DNA of 22,321 nucleotides from Synergistales bacterium. Lineage in GTDB: Bacteria > Synergistota > Synergistia > Synergistales > Aminobacteriaceae. A model generated the notes under the pieces. The model did not search any database. It saw only the letters and a list, made by a program, of their open reading frames with translations, and was not told the DNA's origin. Every line of letters begins with the position of its first letter. The stretch's first letter is position 1. The DNA is taken from NCBI GenBank assembly GCA_025997955.1, contig BNVH01000066.1:1-22321 (forward strand), given 5' to 3'. Position numbers and translations under genes: made by a program. Below, in pieces: positions 14,870 through 22,321 of this stretch.

Positions 14870-16819
14870 TTATAATTCAATCGTATCCAACTCGTCAAGC
14901 CAAAGAGAGGCCAGAGCGTCGCTTGGCATCCTCCAGTCGCCTCTGGGGGACAGGCTGACTGAGCCTATCTTGGGGCCGTCCGGCATACAGCTTCGTTTGA
15001 ACTGCTGCGAGAAAAATCGCCTGTAAAATACTTTGAGCCAGCGCAGAATTATATCCTGCCCGTATTTCCCGTCAAACGCGCAAAGGGCGAGCGCGTATAT
15101 CGCGCTTGGCCGGCGAGCGCGCCGCAGGGCTTGGTACAGGAAGAAGTCGTGAAGCTCATATGGCCCCACTATGTCCTCGGTCTGCTGAGAGATATCGTTC
15201 CCAGAGGGCGGCAAGAGCTCTGGACTGACGGGCGTGGCCAAAATATCCTCAAGTACGGTTCTGAGAGCCGGCTCTGACGTATCGGCTACGCGAGAGACTA
15301 TATGGCGCACCAAAGTCTTCGGCACTCCGGCGTTTGGCGCGTACATGCTCATGTGGTCACCGTTGTACGTCGCCCAACCCAAGGCGAGTTCTGACAGGTC
15401 TCCCGTGCCTATAACTATGCCGCCGATTTGGTTGGCCATATCCATCAAAACAAGCGTCCTGACGCGAGCTTGCGCGTTTTCGTATACGACGCTCTTGTCC
15501 TCCTCGGATTGCCCTATGTCGCGCAGGTGAGAGCGCACGGACTCGCTTATATCTATTTCTTTGCACTCCACGCCGAGCGCTTCGCAGAGCTTGTGCGCGT
15601 TTGACTTTGTGCGCGATGTCGTGCCGAAGCAGGGCATAGTGACGGCCGTCACGTCCAACAACGGGCGCTCTATTTTTTTGAGAGCGCGCGCCGTCACCAA
15701 GAGGGCCAAAGAGCTGTCGAGTCCGCCCGATATGCCTACTACGGCCCGCGCGCCGGTGTGAAGCAACCTCTTTTGAAGCCCCGATGCTTGCATATCCAAA
15801 ATAGCCTCGCACCGCGCGTTTTTCTCCGCGTCGTCAGATGGCACAAACGGGTGAGGGTCGATAAAACGTAAAGGTTTTTGCGGCGTAAAGCCGAGCGGGA
15901 GGTCAAAATAAATGGTCTTGTAGTCGGCCCATTTTGCGGCCGAATCTGAAAACGTGTTCATACGCCGCCTGTCGCTTTCGAGTGAGTCTATATCTATGTC
16001 CGATATGACAAAATTTTCGGTCCCGAAAGGCTTGGACTCAGCGAGCGTGACGCCGTTTTCGCATATCAGGTTGTGAGCGGCGAAAACCATATCCGTGCTG
16101 CTCTCGCCCCCCCCGGCGTCGGCGTAGACGTAGGCGCACAAAAGACGCGCGGACTGCCCCTCCGCCATTGATTTTCTGTATTGCGCCTTGCCCACGAGCT
16201 CGTTGCTCGCGGAGGGGTTCAGTATCACGTTGGCGCCCGCAACGGCGTGATAGGAGCTTGGCGGAATTGGAACCCACAGGTCTTCGCATATTTCGACGGC
16301 AAATCTCAGACCGAACGGGGCATTTTTATCCACAGGCGCAAAAATCAGTTTTGTCCCAAAAGGAACCGTGTCGTCAATTCCGGTTATATTTTGAATAAAG
16401 AAATTATCTTTTGGCGCCGGTTTGAAGTGGCGAAGCTCGTAGAACTCGCCGTAGTTTGGGATATGGCTCTTCGGGACTATACCCAACAGTTTGCCGAGCG
16501 AATAGACCGCCGCTGTGTTGTAGAGATTGGCATTGACTGATAACGGCAACCCCACCACTGTGACGAGCGGCAGGTTTACGCTCTCCGATACGAGAAAAGC
16601 CAAGGCTTCCTCCGCGCTGTCAAGAAGAGCTTTCTGCAAAAACAGGTCTCCGCAGGTATAGCCGGTTATGCAAAGCTCAGGGAGGCACAGCACATGAACG
16701 CCATCGTCAGCCGCTTTCTTCATCAGGGCGAGTATATTTTGCGCGTTGTGAAAGCAGTCGGCCACTTTTATGGACGGCGTGGCCGCTGATACTCGCGCGT
16801 AGACCGGCGTCCTGTTCAT
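14870..16819 (-). CDS. nadE: Glutamine-dependent NAD+ synthetase
   Basis: About 649 residues, the long two-domain form. The N-terminal nitrilase-type glutaminase has the Glu-Lys-Cys triad (E48 in CLPELC, K117 in PKSHIP, C178 in VEICEDLW) and supplies ammonia. The C-terminal synthetase has the ATP-pyrophosphatase loop GISGGLDSS (362-370) and STGxGDxSE-like IGTGDLSELALGW. The enzyme turns deamido-NAD into NAD+ in the cytoplasm. Homology begins at ATG 16819, five bases after the pepA stop. An open extension to 17083 lies inside pepA and reads as Arg-rich shadow sequence, so I excluded it. Tight spacing suggests co-transcription with pepA. Confidence 0.95.
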   Translation of the reverse strand: MNRTPVYARVSAATPSIKVADCFHNAQNILALMKKAADDGVHVLCLPELCITGYTCGDLFLQKALLDSAEEALAFLVSESVNLPLVTVVGLPLSVNANLYNTAAVYSLGKLLGIVPKSHIPNYGEFYELRHFKPAPKDNFFIQNITGIDDTVPFGTKLIFAPVDKNAPFGLRFAVEICEDLWVPIPPSSYHAVAGANVILNPSASNELVGKAQYRKSMAEGQSARLLCAYVYADAGGGESSTDMVFAAHNLICENGVTLAESKPFGTENFVISDIDIDSLESDRRRMNTFSDSAAKWADYKTIYFDLPLGFTPQKPLRFIDPHPFVPSDDAEKNARCEAILDMQASGLQKRLLHTGARAVVGISGGLDSSLALLVTARALKKIERPLLDVTAVTMPCFGTTSRTKSNAHKLCEALGVECKEIDISESVRSHLRDIGQSEEDKSVVYENAQARVRTLVLMDMANQIGGIVIGTGDLSELALGWATYNGDHMSMYAPNAGVPKTLVRHIVSRVADTSEPALRTVLEDILATPVSPELLPPSGNDISQQTEDIVGPYELHDFFLYQALRRARRPSAIYALALCAFDGKYGQDIILRWLKVFYRRFFSQQFKRSCMPDGPKIGSVSLSPRGDWRMPSDALASLWLDELDTIEL

Positions 16820-16824
16820 GCGCT

Positions 16825-18273
16825 TTACAGGTTTGTCAGATAGTCCAAGCAGAGCCTTACGCCGAAAGCCGACGCGCCCCTCGCCAAGACTCCCGACTCT
16901 TCTTTTATAAAATCCGGGCCCGCTATGTCGAGGTGCGCCCAGGGTATGTCTTTTTCTACGAATTCGGCCAAGAACATCGCGGCGAAAGTCGCTCCGCCGT
17001 AGCGGCTGCCCGAGTTGACTATGTCCGCAAATTTGGACTTCAGGCTCTCGCCGATTTTTTCGTCGTCCATAGGCAGACGCCACAGGCGTTCACCGCGCGC
17101 CTTGGAAGACGACATTAGAGATTTGGCGAGTTCGTCATCGGAAGTGAAAAGCCCGCTCGTCCAACTGCCCAACGCCACGGCGCAAGCGCCCGTGAGCGTA
17201 GCCATATCTATTATGACGTCGGGCTTGAGCTCGCTAGCGTAGCAAAGCGCGTCCGCCAAAACAAGGCGGCCTTCAGCGTCGGTATTGTCTATCTCGATAG
17301 TTTTGCCGTTTCGGGCCCGTATAATGTCGTCGGGGCGAAGCGCGTGACCGCTTGGCATGTTTTCGGCCGCGGCCAGAATGCCGTGAATCTCCAAGTCGAG
17401 CCCAAGGGCGGACGCGCCGTCAAGGACGCCCAATACGTTGCAAGCGCCGCTCTTGTCGCCTTTCATTGTCTTCATAAATTCAGAAGGCTTCAGGTCGAGT
17501 CCGCCCGAGTCGAACGTCAGCCCCTTGCCCACAAATACGATTTTTTTTCTATGTGTTTTTGGCTTGTAAGTCAGATGAATCAGGCGCGGAGGGGTCTCAG
17601 AGCCCTGCCCCACGGAGAGCAGCGCTAACATTTTTTCCTCCGCCAAGCGTTTTTCGTCCCAGACTTCGCACGTGATATTGCGCTCGGCGGCGAACTTTTC
17701 GGATATATCGGCCAAAATGGGCGGATTTATCACGTTCCCCGGCTCATTGGACAAGTCCCTGGCAAGGCACTGCGACGCGGCGAATATCTGCCCTTTTTGT
17801 GCGGACGCGGCGTCAAAAGAGCGGACAAAAATCTCCTTTATGGAAAATATGTCGTCTCCGTCCTCTTTTTTCTTGTATTTATCGAAACTGTATCCGCACA
17901 GCTCGGCGGCCTCCCCGATAATAACGGATTGTTCGTTTGAGAAAGGGGTATCGTCGCCCAGGATAATCAAAACCGATTTATTGCGTTCCTTGCCTATTTT
18001 ACGCAGAGCGGACGTGAGAGCGCCCAGCAAATTGGCGTCGCTTTTCTCGGCTTTGCCCAAGCCAGCCAAATAGAGATTATTCACCAGGCCGTCAAAGAGA
18101 GGAACTCGCGCGACGCTTCCAGCTTTGCCTTTGAAGTCTCCGCGTTCCGCCAATATATTGACGCGCGTTTCGCCGTGGGTTTTAGCCGCGCATGTTTCTT
18201 CGGTCAAAAGATAGAGTAAAGCGTCGCCCTTCCATTTTGCAAAAATATCGTTTGATTTTATAATTTTAATCAT
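16825..18273 (-). CDS. pepA: Leucyl aminopeptidase (family M17)
   Basis: About 482 residues, a cytoplasmic two-metal exopeptidase that removes N-terminal residues from short peptides. Key motifs are VGKGLTFDSGGLDLKPS (lysine near 250, first Asp ligand near 255), MKGDKSGA (Asp near 273) and the family hallmark NTDAEGRLVLADAL (near 330-343). The N-terminal domain is diverged, as usual. I chose ATG 18273 with GGGAG eight bases upstream; a GTG at 18282 overlaps that site. The start lies only 33 bp from the SRP RNA 3' end, so read-through from the SRP RNA promoter is possible. It would complete breakdown of peptides imported by Dpp. Confidence 0.95.
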   Translation of the reverse strand: MIKIIKSNDIFAKWKGDALLYLLTEETCAAKTHGETRVNILAERGDFKGKAGSVARVPLFDGLVNNLYLAGLGKAEKSDANLLGALTSALRKIGKERNKSVLIILGDDTPFSNEQSVIIGEAAELCGYSFDKYKKKEDGDDIFSIKEIFVRSFDAASAQKGQIFAASQCLARDLSNEPGNVINPPILADISEKFAAERNITCEVWDEKRLAEEKMLALLSVGQGSETPPRLIHLTYKPKTHRKKIVFVGKGLTFDSGGLDLKPSEFMKTMKGDKSGACNVLGVLDGASALGLDLEIHGILAAAENMPSGHALRPDDIIRARNGKTIEIDNTDAEGRLVLADALCYASELKPDVIIDMATLTGACAVALGSWTSGLFTSDDELAKSLMSSSKARGERLWRLPMDDEKIGESLKSKFADIVNSGSRYGGATFAAMFLAEFVEKDIPWAHLDIAGPDFIKEESGVLARGASAFGVRLCLDYLTNL

Positions 18274-18305
18274 AAAAACCACTCCCGAGTGAACCGAATT
18301 AAAAC

Positions 18306-18438
18306 TTCGCCCCTCGGCGCGAGAACCCAGCTACCCTATGGCGCCCAAAGAACACCGCTTACTGCTGCTCCCTTCCGGGCCTGACAGGGTTCACGGGTCT
18401 TCGCCGCATAGGACTGAGCCCCCGCGCCGAGGGGCGAA
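18306..18438 (-). ncRNA. ffs: Signal recognition particle RNA (small bacterial type)
   Basis: The minus strand carries the apical SRP domain: GTCAGGCCCGGAAGGGAGCA followed by GCAGTAAGC, with the GGAA tetraloop and asymmetric loop that bind Ffh. An exact 16-bp inverted repeat (18306-18321 with 18423-18438) closes the molecule, giving about 133 nt. A short T-run (GTTTTAATT) follows the 3' arm, so the closing stem may also end transcription. With Ffh this RNA targets membrane and secreted proteins. A promoter lies at 18465-18494. Confidence 0.95.
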
Positions 18439-18464
18439 ATTTACGCAAAGCCTGAAATGCTATC

Positions 18465-18494
18465 ATTATATATCAAAATATCAAAAAACCTCAA
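18465..18494 (-). promoter_or_regulatory. Sigma-70-type promoter for the SRP RNA
   Basis: On the minus strand TTGAGG (18489-18494) and TATAAT (18465-18470) are 18 bp apart. Transcription would begin near 18458, about 20 bases before the mature SRP RNA 5' end. The region is AT-rich. Confidence 0.6.
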
Positions 18495-18521
18495 AACAAC
18501 AAACTTTTCAAAAAAATAACG

Positions 18522-19520
18522 TCAGAACAACAACAGGCGAATAATGAATCCTATCACGACAGCGGAGATAATGACTGTGCTGATAAATATAACGTTATCG
18601 GTGTCGATGTTGAAATTAAACCTGAAACCGCCCGCCGATTCCGATGAAACAATGCGGAGGCGAAGGTCTTTTGTCACAGTGATCAAACCCCGTATTTCGT
18701 CGTTTATGGTCAAAAATATGTGGGTTTTATCCGCGTCGCTTCTATCTACGGACTCTATCGGGAAGACAGAATCTTGGTTTGTGGACTCAAGGTATTGTTG
18801 AACCAAGTTTCCGGCGCCAGCGCCTTCCTCCAATTTAACGTCTAGCATATCGCCGGGCTCAAGTTCCGAGACGGGTTTCCCGTGTACCGGGTCGACTATG
18901 GGCAGACAGTTGACGACGGTTCCCTCAAACGAACTTTTCGTTTTGTCGCCGTCTTTCGACGCGTTCCTTTCGTGCTCGGCGCCTTCGTCGCCCGAAAGAA
19001 CTCCGGCCTCAAGCAAATTTTTCGTTGTGAGTTTTTCGAGTTTGATCTTGAACTCGAGAAAATAGTGGGTTGTACGCTCAAACGCGTTGCGAAGATCTTC
19101 GCTGAGAGCCATGGTCTGTTCTTCTGTATTAACAGCCTCCGCCAACGAGACGCGGGCTGATGATGTGAATATCTCCATCAGCGTGTCCTTCAGCTTTTCG
19201 GAGAGGTTTTTTTCGTATGGTCCCATGGCCGGTATGCTTTTTGTCAGGTCTCGCCATTTTGCCGTAACGTCAATGGCCGGTCCAACCATAGCGCGGGTCA
19301 CCCAGAAAACGCTCTCCATGCCGTCTCCGGTTGTACCGTTGAACAGAAAACAAAAAGCGCCCCATATATCACCGCGTTTCGGCGTGAAAAAATAAGCCTT
19401 CAAGACGGCGTAGATAGGCGAACCATCAGTTGGCGCCACTACCGACGCCCGAGCCTCCGGGGCGGCGCCGCCCACCAACTCGGCGTTTTGCTGATTATTT
19501 GTCTCTTGCGTATTTGGCAT
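18522..19520 (-). CDS. Tail-anchored membrane protein of unknown function
   Basis: A 332-residue protein not recognised as a named family. It has no signal peptide: residues 1-30 are polar and Gln/Asn/Ala-rich. Residues about 35-165 form a mainly helical domain (GDIWGAFCFLFNGTTGDGME early, then long helices). A charged linker (about 178-195) leads to a beta-rich domain (about 197-300, with VDPVHGKPVSELEPGDMLDV). A single C-terminal hydrophobic helix (about 308-332, VIFISTVIISAVVIGFIIRL) would anchor it with the bulk in the cytoplasm. ATG 19520 has AGGAGGAG upstream and a strong promoter at 19563-19590. It is probably transcribed alone. Confidence 0.75.
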   Translation of the reverse strand: MPNTQETNNQQNAELVGGAAPEARASVVAPTDGSPIYAVLKAYFFTPKRGDIWGAFCFLFNGTTGDGMESVFWVTRAMVGPAIDVTAKWRDLTKSIPAMGPYEKNLSEKLKDTLMEIFTSSARVSLAEAVNTEEQTMALSEDLRNAFERTTHYFLEFKIKLEKLTTKNLLEAGVLSGDEGAEHERNASKDGDKTKSSFEGTVVNCLPIVDPVHGKPVSELEPGDMLDVKLEEGAGAGNLVQQYLESTNQDSVFPIESVDRSDADKTHIFLTINDEIRGLITVTKDLRLRIVSSESAGGFRFNFNIDTDNVIFISTVIISAVVIGFIIRLLLF

Positions 19521-19562
19521 CGCTCGTTCGCTCCTCCTGGGTATTACAACATTGCACGCTAC

Positions 19563-19590
19563 ATTATAACACTCCGTTAAAAATTTTCAA
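19563..19590 (-). promoter_or_regulatory. Strong sigma-70-type promoter for the tail-anchored protein gene
   Basis: On the minus strand TTGAAA (19585-19590) and TATAAT (19563-19568) are 16 bp apart, about 43 bp upstream of ATG 19520. Upstream lie two to three copies of a CAAAATTTTCAT-like AT-rich unit (19578-19614), which could act as an UP element. Confidence 0.7.
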
Positions 19591-19599
19591 AATTTTCAT

Positions 19600-19829
19600 A
19601 TTCAAAATTTTCATGTTGAACATGTGTTTGGAAGTCGCAATCCGTCAACGCGAGAAGGAGCTTCACAGGAGGTTGGCGACTCCAACCTTGGCAAGGTAAG
19701 GTTATGGTGTTGCTTATGAAACCTTAGAGGAAAATGTAGAAGAGAGTGCGGAAGTCGGTGCGGTTTAGACTTGAATAGCGCTACGGTTAACTTCTCCGAG
19801 CAAACAGGGGTTTATTTTATTTTTTGTGA
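19600..19829. other. Stem-rich stretch without a coding frame
   Basis: No frame on either strand gives a believable protein. Short inverted repeats occur: AGTCGC with GCGACT (about 19632-19688), ACCTT GGC AAGGT (about 19684-19698), and AAGTC with GACTT (about 19752-19772). It sits between divergent genes, one of them a toxin-antitoxin pair, so it may be a relic of a mobile element or an uncharacterised structured RNA. No family can be named. Confidence 0.3.
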
Positions 19830-19835
19830 TAAAAT
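19830..19835 (+). promoter_or_regulatory. -10 element placed for a leaderless abiEi transcript
   Basis: TAAAAT ends six bases before the ATG at 19842, so transcription would begin at or next to the start codon. The -35 region is poor. No ribosome binding site precedes the ATG. Confidence 0.4.
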
Positions 19836-19841
19836 ACCAAC

Positions 19842-20618
19842 ATGGTTAATATATCACAGCAAAAATTAAAACGCATGACACAGCTACGAATAGTCGACGT
19901 TCCCCTTCTTTCCTCTTATCTTGAAAAGATGGGAATATCGCGCAACCTCCAACAATATTATTTGGGGAGCGGCTGGCTTGACCGCATAGGACACGGCGCG
20001 TATCTCTGGCCCGGCGATAAGCTAGATTGGCAGGGAATAGTCAATAGCCTGCAAAGCCAGCTTGATTTGCCTGTTCATATAGGCGCGATGACGGCGCTGT
20101 CGTTTGCCGGTTATTCTCATTATCTCAGGATAACAGGAGAAAAAGCATTTTTATTTTCCGGTCAAAAACGCGACTTGCCGGGATGGGCGCGTTCACAGCC
20201 ATGTTCTCAAAATCTTTCAATGTGCTTTACAAAATTTCTGAGCGACGATACGCTTGGCATTGTGGACGTTCCCCATAAGACTTTCGCGCTTCGCGCGTCA
20301 TGTCCTGAGCGCGCAATTCTGGAGACGCTGTATCTGACCCCCAAAAACATTGACTACGCCGAAGCGTATCAGTTGATGGAGAATCTGGCGACACTGCGCC
20401 CTAAAATACTACAGGAGCTTCTTGAGAATTGCGGTTCCGTCAAAGTCAAACGGCTCTTTTTGCTATTTTCCGGTGAATCTGGTCATGCGTGGGCAAAGCG
20501 GCTTGACAAGGCGCGTATCGACATAGGCTCCGGGATACGCAGTCTCGCAAAAGACGGAGTTTATGTTCAGGAGTATCATTTGGTGATACCAAGGGAGCTG
20601 AGAGACCTATGGCATTGA
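19842..20618 (+). CDS. abiEi: AbiEi-family antitoxin of a type IV toxin-antitoxin system
   Basis: A 258-residue protein of the AbiEi/AbiGi antitoxin type: an N-terminal winged-helix region (about 8-60, SSYLEKMGISRNLQQYYLGS then IGHGAYLWPG), the HIGAMTALSFAGYSHYL segment (79-95) and a C-terminal antitoxin domain. Members repress their own promoter through the winged helix and neutralise the AbiEii nucleotidyltransferase. The gene overlaps abiEii by 10 bp, the usual coupled arrangement. No ribosome binding site precedes the ATG, so a leaderless message is likely. The stretch is less GC-rich than the dpp region, consistent with transfer. Confidence 0.88.
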   Translation: MVNISQQKLKRMTQLRIVDVPLLSSYLEKMGISRNLQQYYLGSGWLDRIGHGAYLWPGDKLDWQGIVNSLQSQLDLPVHIGAMTALSFAGYSHYLRITGEKAFLFSGQKRDLPGWARSQPCSQNLSMCFTKFLSDDTLGIVDVPHKTFALRASCPERAILETLYLTPKNIDYAEAYQLMENLATLRPKILQELLENCGSVKVKRLFLLFSGESGHAWAKRLDKARIDIGSGIRSLAKDGVYVQEYHLVIPRELRDLWH

Positions 20619-21541
20619 CCTCATTCGACGAAAAATACCTCAATCAACTCAATTTAGTATTGCAAATTCTGCCTGTCATAGCGCGTGAAGGGACTTTCGC
20701 ATTGAAAGGCGGCACCGCAATCAATCTGTTTGAACGGGGATTACCGCGTTTGTCTGTTGATATTGATTTATGCTATCCGCGTTTTTCAGAGCGAGAACAG
20801 TCGTTAAACGAGATAATCACGGCGTTGGAGACAATCCGTCTTTCGTTGTCCAAACAATTACCGACTATAAAGGTTGACCGAGGCAGAACGACCGCTTCTG
20901 AATATAAGCTGTTATGCGCTACGCCGCAGACTGTCGTGAAAATTGAAGTGAACACGACCATGCGCGGCCACGCTTTCCCGCTTCGTGTCATGTCGATACA
21001 TCAACAGGCGGAGGCGCTTTTGGGGCAGTATGTTGAAATGACAGTTGTATCAAGAGAAGAGTTATTCGGAGGCAAAATTTGCGCCGCGCTTGACCGGCAG
21101 CATCCGCGCGATTTGTTTGATGTGAACCTGCTTCTAATGGAAGAAGGTTTGCCAAGACCGATTATTTTGGGTTTTCTTGTTTGTTTAATCAGTCACAACA
21201 GGCCGATTCATGAATTACTCTCTCCAAACAGACAAGATATGCGAGAGGCGTTTTATAACCAATTCGACGGTATGAGCGATATACCGTTCACCTACGAGGA
21301 ATATATGGCGACTAAAGAACAATTAGTCTCATTGCTCCACACGTTTTTAAGCACGGATGATAGACTGTTTTTGTTATCATTCAAAAAAGGCGAACCGAAT
21401 TGGCTGCTGTTGGGAGTCGAAGGCGCGGTGAAACTTCCGGCGGTTCTCTGGAAACTGCAAAACATTCGCAGACTGCGACAAGACTCCCCGCAAAAACATC
21501 TGTATCAATTGAGCCGACTCCAAGCTGTCTTGGATTCGTGA
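20609..21541 (+). CDS. abiEii: AbiEii/AbiGii-type nucleotidyltransferase toxin
   Basis: A 310-residue nucleotidyltransferase-like toxin. The family motifs are visible: LKGGTAINLF (32-41), the metal-binding SVDIDLCY with D51 and D53, the GGKICAALDR block (K156), and RDLFDVNLL near 167-175. Related toxins (AbiEii, MenT) transfer nucleotides to RNA, in some cases to tRNA acceptor stems, halting growth and giving phage abortive infection or plasmid maintenance. All catalytic motifs appear intact. GGGAG lies upstream inside abiEi, and the 10-bp overlap suggests coupled translation. Confidence 0.92.
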   Translation: MALTSFDEKYLNQLNLVLQILPVIAREGTFALKGGTAINLFERGLPRLSVDIDLCYPRFSEREQSLNEIITALETIRLSLSKQLPTIKVDRGRTTASEYKLLCATPQTVVKIEVNTTMRGHAFPLRVMSIHQQAEALLGQYVEMTVVSREELFGGKICAALDRQHPRDLFDVNLLLMEEGLPRPIILGFLVCLISHNRPIHELLSPNRQDMREAFYNQFDGMSDIPFTYEEYMATKEQLVSLLHTFLSTDDRLFLLSFKKGEPNWLLLGVEGAVKLPAVLWKLQNIRRLRQDSPQKHLYQLSRLQAVLDS

Positions 21542-21566
21542 GAATATAAAAAGGCGGTGACGTAAC

Positions 21567-21745
21567 ATGAAAAACGATTTGCCTATCACCAATGAAGAGT
21601 GGGAGAAGCTGAAAAACACGCCTTTTCAGGTGAGTGATTTTTTAGAGGCTCTGAACTGTTCGATTCGATTCGACATATTGCCGGAAACTCCGATTTTTCC
21701 GAAGAGGTCTACGCGGACATACAAAAACTCATACTTCCGGCGTGA
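21567..21745 (+). pseudogene. Small ORF interrupted by a frameshift
   Basis: The frame from ATG 21567 reads MKNDLPITNEEWEKLKNTPF and VSDFLEAL, then loses sense near 21652-21656. A second frame continues with LFDSIRHIAGNSDFSEEVYA and DIQKLILPA, ending at TGA 21743-21745. Restoring one base near CTGAACTG joins them into about 60 residues (…FLEALELFDSIRHIAG…). A good ribosome binding site (AAAGGCGGTGA) precedes the ATG, and the gene follows abiEii by 25 bp. The uninterrupted first frame instead runs to 21824, with an unconvincing C-terminus. No family was recognised. A sequencing error is the alternative. Confidence 0.5.
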
Positions 21746-21820
21746 CCTGATTTTGTTTCAAGCGTGTCCCTTCTCCTTCAACCAACCTCGCTACTTGCCG
21801 TTGCATTACTCAGGAAACCC

Positions 21821-21964
21821 TTAGATCATATTTTTTAGTTTTGCAATATCTTCATCAGTGCGGTTGCCATAGATTGTGATTTTGGAAAGTTCCTGCTCAA
21901 TCTGAGCGTATTCTTCATCTGTCAGTTCTACATCCAATGTCAACAACTTAAGCGTTTTTTGCAT
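21821..21964 (-). CDS. 47-residue acidic small ORF
   Basis: From ATG 21964 the frame reads MQKTLKLLTLDVELTDEEYA followed by QIEQELSKITIYGNRTDEDI and ends KLKNMI. The acidic, amphipathic composition looks protein-like and could be a small antitoxin-like or fragment peptide. No good ribosome binding site is seen, and the frame stays open upstream to 22066 with unlikely sequence. It lies between the frameshifted ORF and the ISAs1 element, so it may be a truncated gene. Confidence 0.4.
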   Translation of the reverse strand: MQKTLKLLTLDVELTDEEYAQIEQELSKITIYGNRTDEDIAKLKNMI

Positions 21965-22104
21965 ATTTTTTCGCCGCGGCAATTTTTGATATGCGAAGAG
22001 TTTATGACGCAAACAACAGGTATGGAAAATCACATCTCGTCCCAGGGCAAACGCATAAAAAATCACACCCAGAGCTTGAACTTATAGAAAAGAAGTGATA
22101 AAAA

Positions 22105-22139
22105 TAGAGCTATTCCATAAAAAGAAAGGGGTAGCTCTA
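22105..22139 (+). promoter_or_regulatory. Inverted repeat flanking the transposase ribosome binding site
   Basis: TAGAGCTA (22105-22112) and TAGCTCTA (22132-22139) are exact inverted copies around a 19-base loop that contains the transposase ribosome binding site (GAAAGGGG). The second arm ends one base before the ATG. Such a stem could limit transposase translation from outside transcripts. It is not shown to be the element's terminal repeat. Confidence 0.5.
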
Positions 22140-22140
22140 T

Positions 22141-22321
22141 ATGTCTTTAAAAACCACAAGCATTCACGAATATTTCGGAGAACTTAAAGACCCGCGCTCA
22201 AATTCCTATACACACCATTTACTTATGGATATTCTGGTTATCGCTCTATGCACAACTATCGGCGGAGCTAATGGCTTCAATGACATTGAACTCTACGGAA
22301 GAAGCAAAGAGGCGTGGTTTC
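22141..22321 (+). CDS. ISAs1-family transposase, 5' part (cut by window edge)
   Basis: The first 60 residues read MSLKTTSIHEYFGELKDPRS, then HHLLMDILVIALCTTIGGAN and GFNDIELYGRSKEAWF. This is the typical N-terminal domain of ISAs1 (DDE_Tnp_1-associated) transposases: 'F--L-DPR', 'H-L-DIL-IALCA-I-GA-G--DIE'. ATG 22141 has GAAAGGGG about ten bases upstream. The DDE catalytic domain lies beyond the window. The left end of the element should be in about 22066-22105, but no terminal repeat could be fixed without the right end. Confidence 0.88.
   Translation, partial: MSLKTTSIHEYFGELKDPRSNSYTHHLLMDILVIALCTTIGGANGFNDIELYGRSKEAWF

Noticed and set aside
16820..17083. Open extension upstream of the nadE start
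   Set aside because: It lies inside pepA in another frame, is Arg/Gly-rich shadow sequence, and NadE homology starts exactly at the ATG at 16819.
19578..19614. AT-rich repeated CAAAATTTTCAT units as a CRISPR or iteron array
   Set aside because: Only two to three imperfect 12-bp units with no spacers; better explained as AT-rich promoter-upstream DNA.

Overview
The window looks like chromosomal DNA of an anaerobic, peptide- and amino-acid-fermenting bacterium. It carries a complete dipeptide/oligopeptide ABC transporter with two paralogous binding proteins, an M20 amidohydrolase, a leucyl aminopeptidase, an orphan amino-acid-type binding protein, a URO-D/MtaA-like protein and a cysteine-rich ferredoxin/zinc-ribbon pair of the kind seen in strict anaerobes. 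TTG and GTG starts are frequent. This profile fits Synergistota or a similar group, but that is an inference: no rRNA or other lineage marker is present.

Layout. (1) Positions 1-730 are a decayed edge: a possible gene start running off the left end, a 3' remnant of an M81/MlrC-type metallopeptidase, a remnant of an IS5-like transposase, then the upstream region of the next gene. (2) Positions 731-1623 (+) hold a 4Fe-4S protein and a small zinc-ribbon protein. (3) From 1668 to 19520 every gene lies on the minus strand. In transcription order they are: a tail-anchored protein of unknown function (19520), SRP RNA, pepA, nadE, a periplasmic-binding-protein-like secreted protein, a secreted coiled-coil protein, dppB, dppC, dppD, dppF, a small membrane protein, an M20 amidohydrolase, two tandem DppA-like binding proteins, a URO-D-like protein, and a PheC-like family 3 binding protein. 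(4) Positions 19521-19841 hold a promoter and an unexplained, stem-rich, non-coding stretch. (5) Positions 19842-22321 are accessory DNA: an AbiEi/AbiEii type IV toxin-antitoxin pair, a frameshifted small ORF, a 47-residue ORF, and the 5' end of an ISAs1-family transposase cut by the window edge.

How it works together. The dpp block should import short peptides: two binding proteins, two permeases and two ATPases whose C-terminal cysteine motifs are typical of the family. The M20 amidohydrolase and PepA would release amino acids in the cytoplasm. The M81 relic suggests that more peptidase genes once adjoined this block. The least explained parts are the secreted pair upstream of dppB (PBP-like plus coiled-coil), the small membrane protein embedded between dppF and the M20 gene, and the tail-anchored protein divergent from the AbiE pair. 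I found no CRISPR array, tRNA, rRNA, prophage or clearly new defence system.
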